Notes: generated by a model from the sequence alone, not told the origin. DNA of 64,000 nt from an uncultured Nitrospiraceae bacterium (GCA_903822005.1 CAIJNL010000002.1:1-64000); one strand, 5' to 3'; counted from the stretch's first letter, positions 25,518-35,010 are shown. Numbers and translations: made by a program.

Positions 25518-26756
25518 TCAGATCTTACCCAGCATTTTAACAAACACCCGCAGAAGGTCCGGGTCGTAATTGCCGGTCTCTTTGGCGATAATCCCGAGAG
25601 CCTTAAACGGAGATAAAGACTGCCTGTATGGCCTGGTTGTAGTGAGGGCATCATAGCAGTCAGCGATTGCCGTAATCCGGCCGCACAGCGTGATGTCCTT
25701 CGCCGCAAGTCGCAATGGATACCCCTTACCGCTGATCTTTTCGTGATGCTGGGTTACTGCAGAGAGCGAGTCCGGAGAAAGACGATGGTTTTCCTTAAGT
25801 ATCTTTTCACCCTCGGCAACGTGGGTCTTTATTATACGGTACTCCGTATCATCCAGCTTTCCCTGCTTGTTAACGATCTCCTGAGGTATCACGCTTTTCC
25901 CTATATCATGCAGCATGGCGCCAATACCAAGCATCTCAACCTGCATTTGATTAAGATTGACCGCAACCCCCAGACCGACAGAAAGAACGCATACGTTGAC
26001 AGAATGCGTGTAGGTATAATAATCGTATCCTCTGATGGACAGCAAGTCATAAATAGTGTCCTTGTTTTCCATTATGGAATCTATCATTTCGCCAACCATG
26101 GCCTGGGTCTGTTTTATCTTTTCTCCGCTGCGCGGATTGTCAAAGAGGTCTTTGATGATTATCTTGGAATTTTCCCTTATGAGAAGCGCCTTTAGTTTAC
26201 CGGCATCTTTACCCTTCATCTTGTCAGACCGCAGCAGAGAGCTGAGGTACTCATTATACAGCGGGACATCAGCCTGTGGAATAAGCAGCTCGCCTCTGGC
26301 ATCGAGTATTTTTTCGCTGATAGTCACTGCATGTTCCGGAGTGGCATGCAGCAATTGAGAATACACATAATTCTTCATCACATATATGCTGAAATGAACT
26401 TCAGCGCCCTGAATAAGCATCTGCCGGTCTATCTGGTAGTATTTGTCCTTCTGGAAGGTGTAATCCTTAAATGCCCTGGAGCTTTCGAGGATGGACGTGC
26501 TTTCTGAAAAACCTTTTGAGAGATAAGATTCGAGCACAGGTTTGTCTTCATCCGAGACATATAGTTCCTTCAGACTTTTTTGAACCAGGAAATCCCTGGT
26601 CATCGCTGTATATTCTGTGCCAAACTCAAACAGAAGTTCGAACATGCCTCCCTGCTTCTGATGAATGTCAAATGGGATTGTGGTGCCAATTACAAGTTTG
26701 CTGGCAGCGAAAGGAAAGTATCCCTGCTCGTCGATTGTCCTGAATTTAGTGGCCAT
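25518..26756 (-). CDS. HD-GYP domain protein, likely c-di-GMP phosphodiesterase
   Basis: A 412-residue protein. About residues 1-200 form an N-terminal region of unknown fold that may sense a signal. The HD-GYP domain follows (about 220-405), with HDIGK as the HD metal site, HHEKISGKGYP as the GYP motif, and ADCYDALTTTRPYR. HD-GYP proteins linearise cyclic di-GMP. It starts after AAGGAG, right across a 300-base gap from the divergent motA-motB-PilZ-motA-motB genes, which suggests it tunes motility. No membrane span is evident. Confidence 0.88.
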   Translation of the reverse strand: MATKFRTIDEQGYFPFAASKLVIGTTIPFDIHQKQGGMFELLFEFGTEYTAMTRDFLVQKSLKELYVSDEDKPVLESYLSKGFSESTSILESSRAFKDYTFQKDKYYQIDRQMLIQGAEVHFSIYVMKNYVYSQLLHATPEHAVTISEKILDARGELLIPQADVPLYNEYLSSLLRSDKMKGKDAGKLKALLIRENSKIIIKDLFDNPRSGEKIKQTQAMVGEMIDSIMENKDTIYDLLSIRGYDYYTYTHSVNVCVLSVGLGVAVNLNQMQVEMLGIGAMLHDIGKSVIPQEIVNKQGKLDDTEYRIIKTHVAEGEKILKENHRLSPDSLSAVTQHHEKISGKGYPLRLAAKDITLCGRITAIADCYDALTTTRPYRQSLSPFKALGIIAKETGNYDPDLLRVFVKMLGKI

Positions 26757-27024
26757 TGTGCAACTCCTTATAAAAAATACCAGGAAAACATCGTTTAATC
26801 AGTTCTCACGGATAATTACTATGTTGCGCCAATATTAAATCTCCGCAGTTTTATGTCAATGATACAGCAACATATATCTGCAACTGCGTATAGGCTAATT
26901 ATGATAATACCGGCCAAAAATAAGCAAGACTTTATCTATCCTTCCGGGGTGGCGAAGAAATACCATGATGCTCCAAAACCGCCTTATATGCCCCGTATTT
27001 TGTTTGATAACAGGCATTCATGTC

Positions 27025-27053
27025 TTGATAATTAATGGGGCAACGCTTATTAT
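27025..27053 (+). promoter_or_regulatory. sigma-70-like promoter for the stator operon
   Basis: TTGATA at 27025-27030, a 17-base spacer and TATTAT at 27048-27053 sit in the gap 26757-27056. Transcription would begin around 27060, which makes an ATG at 27057 unusable and supports ATG 27111 for motA. I see no cyclic di-GMP riboswitch or other structured element in the rest of the gap. Confidence 0.55.
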
Positions 27054-27110
27054 AGTATGAAGTTATTAGATGGGGAGAAGCGCTTTTTTTCTTATGCGCA
27101 ATGGAGAATA

Positions 27111-27866
27111 ATGGATTTTATTGCATTACTCGGGTTGATCGTAGGATTAGGGGCAATAATAGCAGGGAATATTGCCGAGGGCGGCACTACATCTCATCTG
27201 GCACAGGTTGCAGCTGCAGTAATCGTGTTCGGCGGCACGGCAGGCGCGACTATGCTCAGTTTTCCGTTTAGTGACTTGCGGACCGCGTTATCGGCGTTAA
27301 AGCTTGTTTTTATATACAAGCGTTCGAATCCCTCTCTTATAATTGAAGATTCGGTGAACATCCTGATCCAGGCCCGGCGTATCGGTCTTGTTGCCCTTCA
27401 GCCCCAGATTGAACTCATCGAAAACCGCTTCCTGAGAAAAGGACTTGCCCTGGTTGTAGACGGGATGCCTCCCAAGATGATCAAGGATATTCTCGAACAG
27501 GAAATCATTTCTTATGAGGCCAGGATGCGTCGTGCTGCCAAAGTTTTTGAATCTGCAGGCGGGTATGCCCCGACCATAGGAATACTTGGGGCAGTACTCG
27601 GACTGATCCAGGTCATGAGCAACGTTGCCGATCCTTCCAAGATTGGGTCCGGCATATCTGTCGCTTTCGTCGCCACGATTTATGGCGTGGGATCTGCCAA
27701 CCTTGTTTTACTGCCTTGCGCCAAGCGCATTTTAAGCCGCATGAATGAACAGATTTTCCTTATGGACCTCGCGGTAGAAGGTGTGCTTGGAGTCGAGAGC
27801 GGTGTTAATCCCTATTTTCTCAGGGCAAAATTGAATGCTTTTCTGGCAGACAATGAAAAACTATAG
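27111..27866 (+). CDS. motA: flagellar stator protein MotA (first copy)
   Basis: A 251-residue MotA/PomA-type stator subunit with four membrane segments. It begins MDFIALLGLIVGLGAII, the classic MotA start, preceded by GGAGA; an upstream ATG at 27057 lies inside the promoter and was not used. The cytoplasmic loop carries FESAGGYAPTIGILGAVLGLIQVM, and the last two spans follow. It conducts ions with MotB to turn the flagellum. Followed by motB after 39 bases. Confidence 0.9.
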   Translation: MDFIALLGLIVGLGAIIAGNIAEGGTTSHLAQVAAAVIVFGGTAGATMLSFPFSDLRTALSALKLVFIYKRSNPSLIIEDSVNILIQARRIGLVALQPQIELIENRFLRKGLALVVDGMPPKMIKDILEQEIISYEARMRRAAKVFESAGGYAPTIGILGAVLGLIQVMSNVADPSKIGSGISVAFVATIYGVGSANLVLLPCAKRILSRMNEQIFLMDLAVEGVLGVESGVNPYFLRAKLNAFLADNEKL

Positions 27867-27905
27867 ATTGCGGGCAGCCCAAGTGCATGCCGGTTCGCGC
27901 CAACT

Positions 27906-28556
27906 ATGAGAAAGCGCGTCGGCGGAGATGATGAACATGAAAATACCGACAGGTGGCTTATATCGTATGCTGACTTCCTCACCCTGATATTCACATTTTT
28001 TGCCGCATTATACGCGCTTTCTACTATCGACAAACAAAAGGTCGGGGTGTTTTCGACTTCATTGAGACTGGCATTTCATGTGATAGAGCGACCCGTTCAG
28101 GGTACTGAGGATTCTCAGCAGCAGGCCACAACTGAGCTCAGCGGCAAGCTCGCAAATATCGAGGGGATCAGTTTAAAATCCGATCCCCGCGGAGTGGTAA
28201 TTACTATGGCAAACGACATAGCCTTTGTTTCAGGTTCTGCTGATATTAAGGACAATATGACAACGGCGCTTGAAGCCGTCACCGCAGTGTTTAAAAAAAC
28301 ACCCGGCAGGATTGTGATTGAAGGCCATACCGATAATGTAATCCCGACCGGTGTCAAATATAAATCCAACTGGGAACTTTCAGCCGCCAGGGCTGCAAGT
28401 GTATTGCATGTTCTGGTAAAACAGGGGATAGATCCGGACAGGCTTATCCTCGCGGGCTATGGAGAATTCAGGCCCCTTGACTCCAATGATACCCCTGCAG
28501 GCCGGTCAAAAAACAGACGGGTCGAGATTGTATTTGCACCGGTATCGATCAAATAG
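27906..28556 (+). CDS. motB: flagellar stator protein MotB (first copy, short)
   Basis: A 216-residue MotB/OmpA-family protein. A single membrane span (about 20-38) contains the ion-carrying aspartate in RWLISYADFLTLIF. The peptidoglycan-binding OmpA domain is at about 130-205, with IEGHTDNV, NWELSAARA and GRSKNRRVEI. It is shorter than the second MotB and lacks its proline-rich tail. It anchors the stator to the wall with the upstream MotA. No RBS stronger than a weak purine run is visible. Confidence 0.9.
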   Translation: MRKRVGGDDEHENTDRWLISYADFLTLIFTFFAALYALSTIDKQKVGVFSTSLRLAFHVIERPVQGTEDSQQQATTELSGKLANIEGISLKSDPRGVVITMANDIAFVSGSADIKDNMTTALEAVTAVFKKTPGRIVIEGHTDNVIPTGVKYKSNWELSAARAASVLHVLVKQGIDPDRLILAGYGEFRPLDSNDTPAGRSKNRRVEIVFAPVSIK

Positions 28557-28630
28557 ATAGGGTGTCCGACTGAAAGTCTGGTTGTTTATTGATGAATTCT
28601 TAGTGTTATAATTCCTTAAAAGGGGGACAT

Positions 28631-29161
28631 ATGGCAGATATAGGCAAGATTAATGTAAGAGAGTATTCGCGTGTTGACGCGGTCATCCCGATTGAGGTTC
28701 GTGTTGTCCCTCCGCCGGAACGTCAAAATATGAAATGTTTTATTGCGGGCGAGACAGTGCTTCCTGATTACCAGATTCCAAATGAAGTCAATGATCCTGT
28801 TCTGGCTGAATGGCTAAAGATGCTGAATTCCAAGCTTGACGCCATCGCGAACAGCTTATCGGTCAGGAATGAAAAAATACCACGCATATCCCAGAAAAAA
28901 GTTAATATCAGCGGCGGCGGGCTGAGCTTTGATTCTTCCGAAAAATACGTAATAGGAGACATGCTCGAAATCAAGATGATACTGCCCGTTACGCTGTCGT
29001 CTACCCTGTACGTCTATGGCGAAGTTGTAGATGTAAGGGCAAGGGAAGATTATTTTCAGACTGCCGTGAAATTCATGACCATTGACGACGATATAAGGGA
29101 GCAGATTGTTCAGTTCGTATTCAAGGCCCAGAGAGACATCCTGCGCCATAAAAAGGGTTAG
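28631..29161 (+). CDS. PilZ domain c-di-GMP-binding protein
   Basis: A 176-residue PilZ protein. The N-terminal RxxxR ligand motif is REYSR near residues 11-15, and the second motif is NISGGGLSF, matching (D/N)xSxxG, around residue 95. A loop of about 60 residues separates them, longer than in a minimal PilZ domain. It should bind cyclic di-GMP. Lying between two motAB pairs, it is well placed to act as a brake or selector for one stator, as YcgR does elsewhere, but that is inference from position. Preceded by GGGGG. Confidence 0.88.
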   Translation: MADIGKINVREYSRVDAVIPIEVRVVPPPERQNMKCFIAGETVLPDYQIPNEVNDPVLAEWLKMLNSKLDAIANSLSVRNEKIPRISQKKVNISGGGLSFDSSEKYVIGDMLEIKMILPVTLSSTLYVYGEVVDVRAREDYFQTAVKFMTIDDDIREQIVQFVFKAQRDILRHKKG

Positions 29162-29173
29162 GATTCGACCGGC

Positions 29174-30031
29174 ATGCTCATAATAATCGGATCTATCATT
29201 GTCTTTGCCAGTGTAGTCGGCGGCTATTTGCTGGAACACGGAAATCTCTCCGTGCTTTTTCAGCCGGTGGAGCTTTTGATTATCGGAGGGGCCGCATTAG
29301 GCGGACTGATAATCATGTCCCCCATGCGGGTCATAAAAGATATCATTTCCAGCGTCCTGCGCGCGCTTGCGGGCAAATCGTTCTCCAAGTCCGATTACAT
29401 GGATTCCCTGCTTATGCTGAGCGAAATTTTTACCAAGATCAGAAAAGAAGGACTCGTCTCCATTGAGGCCGATGTTGACAGCCCCAGAGAGAGCAGGATA
29501 TTCGGCGGCCATCCGATTTTTCTCAAAAACCACCATGCAGTTGCCCTTGTGACCGATACGCTAAGGACAGTCATGACCACAAGTATATCGTCGTATGAAC
29601 TTGAAAACATGCTCGATAATGAGCTTGAGGCCCATCATGAGGAGAGTATGGCCCCCGCCAAGGTCCTCAATACGGTTTCTGAAGCGCTGCCGGGTCTCGG
29701 CATCGTAGCTGCCGTTCTTGGCGTTATCCTTACTATGGCCAAGATGAAAGAACCGCCCGAAATACTTGGGGCAAGCATAGGCGCAGCACTGGTCGGCACT
29801 TTTTTGGGCGTTTTGCTATGTTACGGCTTTGTCGGACCCCTCTCAAAGAATCTCGAGGTCATGGCTGCTGACGACAAGGAATATCTTGTAGTGCTCAAGA
29901 TGGGCATTATAGCATTCATAGGCGGCGCTGCCCCCCAGATCGCTGTCGAGTTTGCGAGACGGGCAATACCTGGCCATGCCAAACCTTCCTTCGCAGAGGT
30001 TGAAGATGCCCTTCGGGCCAACAAGAAGTAA
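29174..30031 (+). CDS. motA: flagellar stator protein MotA (second copy)
   Basis: A 285-residue MotA of the longer proteobacterial type: MLIIIGSIIVFASVVGGYLLEHG at the start, then ELLIIGGAALGGLII, a large cytoplasmic loop, and ALPGLGIVAAVLGVILTM followed by the final span. It differs clearly from the first MotA in length and sequence, so the pair is not a recent duplication. It overlaps the second motB by one base (TAATG), showing tight coupling. Confidence 0.92.
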   Translation: MLIIIGSIIVFASVVGGYLLEHGNLSVLFQPVELLIIGGAALGGLIIMSPMRVIKDIISSVLRALAGKSFSKSDYMDSLLMLSEIFTKIRKEGLVSIEADVDSPRESRIFGGHPIFLKNHHAVALVTDTLRTVMTTSISSYELENMLDNELEAHHEESMAPAKVLNTVSEALPGLGIVAAVLGVILTMAKMKEPPEILGASIGAALVGTFLGVLLCYGFVGPLSKNLEVMAADDKEYLVVLKMGIIAFIGGAAPQIAVEFARRAIPGHAKPSFAEVEDALRANKK

Positions 30032-31011
30032 TGGCCGATAAATCCAAAACCGTTATCGTAAAAAAGATCAAGCGCGGACATGCTGCCAGCCACGGCGGCA
30101 GCTGGAAGGTCGCCTATGCCGATTTCATGACCGCCATGATGGCCTTTTTCCTCTTGCTGTGGCTTATATCAATGGTTACTCCGGAGAAACGCGCCCTAGT
30201 TGCAGATTATTTCAGAAACTATAACCTTTTTAAGGAAAGCGGCCGCTCATTCATGGAATCCTCTTCCGGCATTAAACAGGAACTCAAGACCGCCACTGCA
30301 GAGCCGGCGACCGGAGCGGTCTCTCTTAATGAAGTTCAACACAGACTAAAAGCAATGATCGATGAGCAGCTGAAGGGTTTGCAGGACCAGGTGCTGATCG
30401 ACAAGGTTGAGGACGGAATAAGAATACAGGTCGTTGACATTGAAGGAAAACCAATGTTCAAACCAGGAGGCGCCATCCCCACTGATAAATGCAAACAGAT
30501 ATTGATGGTGATCTCTGAGGCTTTAAAGGACTCAAAAATTCGCATAGCCGTGGAGGGCCATACCGATTCGTCAGGCATTCAAAAAGGTCGTGAATCGAAC
30601 TGGGAACTATCAGCGGCAAGGGCATCCGTTGCCAGAAAGATCCTCCAAAACAATGGTATCCCAGAGGGAAAAATCGCAAAGGTTGTTGGTTATGCCGATA
30701 CAGAACTGCTATTCAAGGATAATCCAAATGATCTCAGAAACAGAAGGATAAGCCTGATAGTCATGCCTCTGCGTGAGAAAAAAGAGATCAAGCCGGTCGC
30801 AGCAGACGAGGGGGCTGAAAAGCAGCCTCTGCCGATCATACCGCCCTCTGCGACCCCATCCGCGGTAGAGAGAGCGCCTGCACCAAGACCAGAAGAGAAA
30901 AAACCGGCTTCCGCAAAGACGGACGACAAAAAGAAGCTTATCGACACAGGCATTAAGCATCAAAAGCCTATTGATATCCGTCCCACTTTGTTCCCGGGTG
31001 TCAATCAGTAA
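30031..31011 (+). CDS. motB: flagellar stator protein MotB (second copy, with proline-rich tail)
   Basis: A 326-residue MotB. The basic N-terminus KKIKRGHAASHGGSWKVAYADFMTAMMAF is typical and includes the ion-binding aspartate in AYADF. A plug/linker region and an OmpA-like domain follow (about 120-245; VEGHTDSS, NWELSAARAS, LRNRRISLIV). The last 80 residues are proline-, alanine- and lysine-rich and probably flexible. The H-A-x-H-G-G-x-W-K signature is common among proton-type MotB proteins, whereas the first copy lacks it; different coupling ions are possible. Confidence 0.92.
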   Translation: MADKSKTVIVKKIKRGHAASHGGSWKVAYADFMTAMMAFFLLLWLISMVTPEKRALVADYFRNYNLFKESGRSFMESSSGIKQELKTATAEPATGAVSLNEVQHRLKAMIDEQLKGLQDQVLIDKVEDGIRIQVVDIEGKPMFKPGGAIPTDKCKQILMVISEALKDSKIRIAVEGHTDSSGIQKGRESNWELSAARASVARKILQNNGIPEGKIAKVVGYADTELLFKDNPNDLRNRRISLIVMPLREKKEIKPVAADEGAEKQPLPIIPPSATPSAVERAPAPRPEEKKPASAKTDDKKKLIDTGIKHQKPIDIRPTLFPGVNQ

Positions 31012-31137
31012 AAACCGGTCCATACGGGTGAATCAACCCGCTGAGTTTCGGTTTCCCTCAATCGCATCCCGGTTAAGCGGATGGCCTGAAAAACATTTCT
31101 GTTGCCTATAACACTCATTATTTGTTATAACTATATG

Positions 31138-31330
31138 TAGATATGTTGCCTGCCCTGTGCGTGCTTGAGGGAAAATGTTGATCCCGGCAAGTTAGATCTT
31201 AAGGGAGCTAACGTAGAATGTACGGTGTGCATGTCTCCACAGCACGGAGAAAGCCTAAGGCATTCTCTAGGCACCCACTTTTACCAGTGGGGATCTAATT
31301 TTCACTACACGGCAGGGTGGGCTAAGAAGT
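31138..31330 (+). ncRNA. ssrS: 6S RNA
   Basis: About 190 bases with the shape of 6S RNA, the regulator that mimics an open promoter and holds sigma-70 RNA polymerase. The outer stem pairs CCTGCC (from about 31149) with GGCAGG (about 31311-31316). An inner stem pairs GAAAAT and GATCCC with GGGATC and ATTTTC. The apical hairpin TCTCC-ACAGCAC-GGAGA is followed by AAGCCTAAGG, matching the conserved GAAGCCUUAA after the E. coli 6S apical loop, and GTGTGCATG precedes it as in E. coli. A 3-prime-side hairpin CCCACT/AGTGGG completes the pattern. A promoter TTGCCT-17-TTATAA lies at 31102-31130. Exact ends are estimates. Confidence 0.75.
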
Positions 31331-31519
31331 TTATCAGTATGGGAATGGAAGGACTTCGCTGATAAGCACCGGATTAGCAGTTAAAGGCAGATACGAAAGA
31401 AGACATACAGGGGTCGCAGTTTGAAAAAAGGCATGCAAAATAGAGACATATCCGGCAGTCCCGGGGAAATTTCGTCTATGACGTTATCTCGTAATTTTGT
31501 ATGCCGATTCTCTGACCCT

Positions 31520-31545
31520 GCGGGCATATCCCGCTAAGTCTTTTT
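31520..31545 (+). terminator. weak intrinsic terminator
   Basis: GCGGG (31520-31524) and CCCGC (31530-31534) form a short hairpin with a five-base loop, followed after TAAGTC by TTTTT. It lies between 6S RNA and the rny leader. The 190 bases from 31331 to 31519 hold a TTATCAG/CTGATAA inverted repeat (31331-31365) and nothing else I can name. Confidence 0.35.
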
Positions 31546-31625
31546 AAACATACTCGCCTTCCTGTCCGGCGCACCTGTCCAGCCAGTTACATTTCCAGAA
31601 GAGACACGTTTATTAAAAGCACGGT

Positions 31626-31709
31626 AGAAGAGAGGACCGGGCAACCTTGATGGCGACAAAACAGGCCGTTATTACTGTTCGCAATGCCATCCGTTTTATC
31701 CTCTCTTCT
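31626..31709 (+). promoter_or_regulatory. long structured leader hairpin upstream of rny
   Basis: A perfect 11-bp stem (AGAAGAGAGGA 31626-31636 with TCCTCTCTTCT 31699-31709) encloses a second stem, GATGGC 31649-31654 with GCCATC 31686-31691, and an inner ACAG/CTGT. The rod ends 26 bases before the rny start codon and has no T-run after it, so it is a 5-prime leader rather than a terminator. A ribosome site AGGAGGA follows. Confidence 0.55.
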
Positions 31710-31735
31710 CATTACTATACAGGAGGATTTTAGAG

Positions 31736-33301
31736 ATGAACGATTCGTTTTTTTACGTCTTGCTCGCCGTAGCTGCAGGCATAATCAGCAGTTTTGTCTT
31801 TTTTGTATTCCATAAGAAATCGGTCAAATCAGCAAATATTACCATTGAGAAGGAACGCTTACGTCTTATTGAAGAAGCCAGACGAGAAGCGGAGGTTTTA
31901 AAGAAGGATGCCGCCATATCCGCAAAGGACGTAATATACCAGGCAAAGGCAGAGGCCGAGCGCGATCATCGCGAAAGGACCAAAGAACTGAATCATCTCG
32001 ACAAGAGACTGAGACAGAAAGAAGAATCTATTGACAAGAAACTTGATTCAATTGAAAGAAAAGAACAGGACCTGGTCCGCAAGGAACGCGACCTGGGCCT
32101 CAGGGAACATGCTATTGCCGACAAGGAATTGCAAACGAACCAGCTCATTAAAGACCAGATGCTTGTACTGGAGCGTATCTCCGGCATGCGGCCGGATGAG
32201 GCAAAGCTGGAACTCTTCCGGAGAGTTGAGGAAGAATCGAAATTCGAGGCCGCAAAACTTATAAAAAAGATCGAAGATGAGGCGCGTGAGACAGCAGAAA
32301 AAAAGGCAAATGAAGTCATTGGCACCGCTATTCAGCGCTATGCATCTGATTACGTAGCAGATGCCACCATTTCGGGAGTGAGTTTGCCGGGTGACGAAAT
32401 GAAAGGAAGGATTATCGGGCGGGAAGGCAGGAATATACGCGCCTTCGAAGCAGCCACGGGCGTGGATATCATAGTGGACGATACCCCTGAAATGGTCACT
32501 CTCTCAGCGCATGACCCTGTTCGCAGAGAAATTGCGCGGCTTTCGCTCGAAAGACTTGTTGCCGACGGAAGGATCCATCCTGCCCGGATAGAGGAAGTCG
32601 TTGAAAAGAACAGGAAAGATGTTGAAACAACTATAAGGGAAGAAGGCGAAAAGGCAGTCTTTGAACTCGGTATTTCTGGAGTTCATCCCGAGATTATAAA
32701 AATAATCGGCAGGCTGAAATACAGGACTTCTTATGGTCAGAATGTGCTGCAGCACTCAAAAGAGGTCGCCTTTCTTGCCGGCATGATGGCAGGGGAACTT
32801 GGCATAGACGTAAAACTCGCAAAACGCGGCGGTCTTCTTCACGACATAGGGAAGGCTGTTGACCATGAAATTGAAGGCTCACACCAGGAAATAGGCGCCC
32901 AGCTCGCAAAAAAATATGGCGAATCCGAAGCAGTCATAAACTCGATAATGGCGCATCACGGCGACGTCGAGACAACACGGGTCGAGTCGGCACTAGTAGC
33001 TGCCGGTGACGCACTCTCCGCAGCCAGACCTGGTGTTAGAAGAGAAAGCATAGAGTACTACCTGAAACGTCTCGAAAAGCTGGAAGAAATGGCGCTTTCA
33101 TTCAACGGGGTCGAAAAATGTTATGCAATACAGGCCGGCAGGGAAATACGCATAATCGTCAAGCCTGAAGCGGTAAGTGACGAGATGTGCACACTGATGG
33201 CAAGGGACCTCGGCAGGAAGATTGAGTCGGAACTGACCTATCCCGGCCAGATAAAAGTTACTGTTATCAGGGAGTCAAGGCATGTGGATTATGCCAAGTA
33301 A
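31736..33301 (+). CDS. rny: ribonuclease Y
   Basis: A 521-residue membrane-anchored endoribonuclease that starts mRNA decay. The N-terminal span is at about 5-25, a long charged coiled coil at about 30-200, the KH RNA-binding domain at about 210-285 ([21 protein letters not shown]) and the HD nuclease domain at about 335-430 ([13 protein letters not shown] and AHHGDVE). Full length for the family. The next gene downstream, ymdB-like, is its usual neighbour. An extensive leader hairpin precedes it. Confidence 0.96.
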   Translation: MNDSFFYVLLAVAAGIISSFVFFVFHKKSVKSANITIEKERLRLIEEARREAEVLKKDAAISAKDVIYQAKAEAERDHRERTKELNHLDKRLRQKEESIDKKLDSIERKEQDLVRKERDLGLREHAIADKELQTNQLIKDQMLVLERISGMRPDEAKLELFRRVEEESKFEAAKLIKKIEDEARETAEKKANEVIGTAIQRYASDYVADATISGVSLPGDEMKGRIIGREGRNIRAFEAATGVDIIVDDTPEMVTLSAHDPVRREIARLSLERLVADGRIHPARIEEVVEKNRKDVETTIREEGEKAVFELGISGVHPEIIKIIGRLKYRTSYGQNVLQHSKEVAFLAGMMAGELGIDVKLAKRGGLLHDIGKAVDHEIEGSHQEIGAQLAKKYGESEAVINSIMAHHGDVETTRVESALVAAGDALSAARPGVRRESIEYYLKRLEKLEEMALSFNGVEKCYAIQAGREIRIIVKPEAVSDEMCTLMARDLGRKIESELTYPGQIKVTVIRESRHVDYAK

Positions 33302-33348
33302 CGCGCTGCTTCCTATGGTTACAGTTGCCTGGCCGACAAGCTAACCAG

Positions 33349-34131
33349 ATGAGAATCCTTTTCATAGGAGACATAATAGGACAGCCGGGAAGACAGGCCC
33401 TCAAGGCCCTGCTCCCGAACATTACAGGCAAGTACAAAACGGATTTCGTCATCGCCAATGGTGAAAACGCGGCCGCCGGATTCGGTATTACGGAGACGAC
33501 CGCTTCAGAGATATTCGCGTGCGGCGTCAATGTCATTACTACGGGAAATCATGTATGGGACAAGAAAGAGGCGTTAACGTATCTTGCCAAGGAACATCGC
33601 GTCCTCAGGCCAGTTAATTACCCCCCCGATGTACCGGGAAATGGCAGCATAGTCGTTACCACCCCCGGGCAGATTTCAGTTGCTGTTTTGAATATTGCCG
33701 GCAGGGTCTTCATGAACAGTCTCGATTGCCCGTTCAGGGCTGCCAAAACTGCGCTGGAAAGCATCAGGGAGTCCGCAAATATAATAATCGTAGACTTTCA
33801 TGCTGAGGCTACTTCAGAAAAAATAGCCTTTGCATACTACTTGGACGGACTCGTCAGTGCTGTTATAGGCACACACACGCATGTACAGACCGCAGATGAA
33901 AAGATATTGCCCAATGGTACGGCATACATAAGCGATGTGGGAATGACGGGCCCTATGCACTCTGTGATCGGTATTGATAAAAACCAGATTATAGGCAAAT
34001 TCCTGACCGGGATGCCGCGCAAATTCGATATCGCAGACGGCAAGTCCATGCTTAATGCAGTGGTGGTGGATATAGATGAGAAGAACGGCAAGGCCACAGG
34101 AATACAAAGAATACAGATGACCGGTTCATAA
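33349..34131 (+). CDS. YmdB-type (TIGR00282) metallophosphoesterase
   Basis: A 260-residue di-metal phosphoesterase. It starts MRILFIGDIIGQPGRQAL, has NGENAA, TGNHVWDKKE, DFHAEATSEK and GTHTHVQTAD, all typical of the YmdB family, which hydrolyses 2-prime,3-prime-cyclic nucleotides and related signals. ATG 33349 begins the domain; a TTG at 33325 would add an unrelated tail. It follows rny by 47 bases, the arrangement seen in many bacteria, and precedes an OsmC gene. Confidence 0.92.
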   Translation: MRILFIGDIIGQPGRQALKALLPNITGKYKTDFVIANGENAAAGFGITETTASEIFACGVNVITTGNHVWDKKEALTYLAKEHRVLRPVNYPPDVPGNGSIVVTTPGQISVAVLNIAGRVFMNSLDCPFRAAKTALESIRESANIIIVDFHAEATSEKIAFAYYLDGLVSAVIGTHTHVQTADEKILPNGTAYISDVGMTGPMHSVIGIDKNQIIGKFLTGMPRKFDIADGKSMLNAVVVDIDEKNGKATGIQRIQMTGS

Positions 34132-34144
34132 AAAGGAGATTGGC

Positions 34145-34564
34145 ATGATAACAGCAAGACTAAAATGGGTTGATGGTTTTCAGTTTGTGGGCGAATCAGG
34201 TTCCGGCCATACGATTGTCATAGACGCCCCTAACGAAACTGGTGGAACCGCCACCGGGATGACCCCAATGGAAATGCTGCTGGTCGCTATCGGGGGGTGT
34301 TCAGGAATGGATGTGACATCCGTGCTGAAGAAAAAGAAGCTTGACGTTCACGACATCGACATAAAAGTGCATGGCGAGAAGGCCGAAGACTTTCCACAAA
34401 AATATACCGCGATACAACTTGCATTCATCGTAACCGGAACGAATCTTCCCGATGAAGCTGTTAGGAAGGCCATAGACCTTTCCATGAATAAATATTGCTC
34501 CGTTAAAGCCACTCTCGAAGGATCGGCAAAAATAAGCTATACTCACAAGACAGTAAACATCTGA
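34145..34564 (+). CDS. OsmC/Ohr family protein
   Basis: A 139-residue OsmC-like protein of the YhfA subgroup. The peroxidatic cysteine is in GGCSGMD near residue 58 and the second cysteine in NKYCSVKATL near 118. These proteins reduce organic hydroperoxides using lipoyl or thiol donors, though the YhfA group is less well defined. It starts after AAAAGGAG, 13 bases after the phosphoesterase, so likely the same transcript. The 239 bases after it (34565-34803) carry no clear gene. Confidence 0.88.
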   Translation: MITARLKWVDGFQFVGESGSGHTIVIDAPNETGGTATGMTPMEMLLVAIGGCSGMDVTSVLKKKKLDVHDIDIKVHGEKAEDFPQKYTAIQLAFIVTGTNLPDEAVRKAIDLSMNKYCSVKATLEGSAKISYTHKTVNI

Positions 34565-34803
34565 ATTCGGGACTCAGGCCTTAACAGCAAGCTGGCCGCC
34601 CCATCTCCGCGGGCACCTGAACGGTTATTATCTCATTGATTTATCTGCTGGTTTCCTGTTATTTAGAATTATTCTCCTTTACTGTCTCTATCATGCTACT
34701 GCCAATTCACAATTGATCACAATCTCTTCGCTGACACTTCACAATCTTTTGATATGCTGAATACGATACAAGAAGTTTATACAGGCAATGACGGAGGTGA
34801 ATT

Positions 34804-35010
34804 ATGAGTTATCAGTGCGATGCGTGCAAAGGTGCATACTGGTTTGATAGTGCCGAAAAATGCCCAAAATGTTATGGCAGCTGTTATGAAACACTCACTC
34901 AGCTGCCCTGCAGGCAGTGTCGGGGCGCAGGCATAATTCCTGTCAGGGTATGCTGTCCGATCTGCAATCCTTCAGGAACACTTAAGGACAGGCAGCTTAT
35001 TATCAGATAG
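34804..35010 (+). CDS. small cysteine-rich zinc-ribbon protein
   Basis: A 68-residue protein with ten cysteines in CxxC pairs: CDACKG at the start, CPKCYGSC, CRQCRGAG and CCPICNPSG. The CRQCRGAG and CPxC units resemble the DnaJ zinc-finger repeats. It probably binds two zinc ions and may act as a small chaperone-like or RNA/protein-binding adaptor; no named family recognised. The ATG follows GGAGGTGAA well. Confidence 0.65.
   Translation: MSYQCDACKGAYWFDSAEKCPKCYGSCYETLTQLPCRQCRGAGIIPVRVCCPICNPSGTLKDRQLIIR

Noticed and set aside
31165-31362. A 65-codon open frame over the 6S RNA
   Set aside because: The RNA structure and conserved 6S blocks explain the sequence, and there is no ribosome site or family match.
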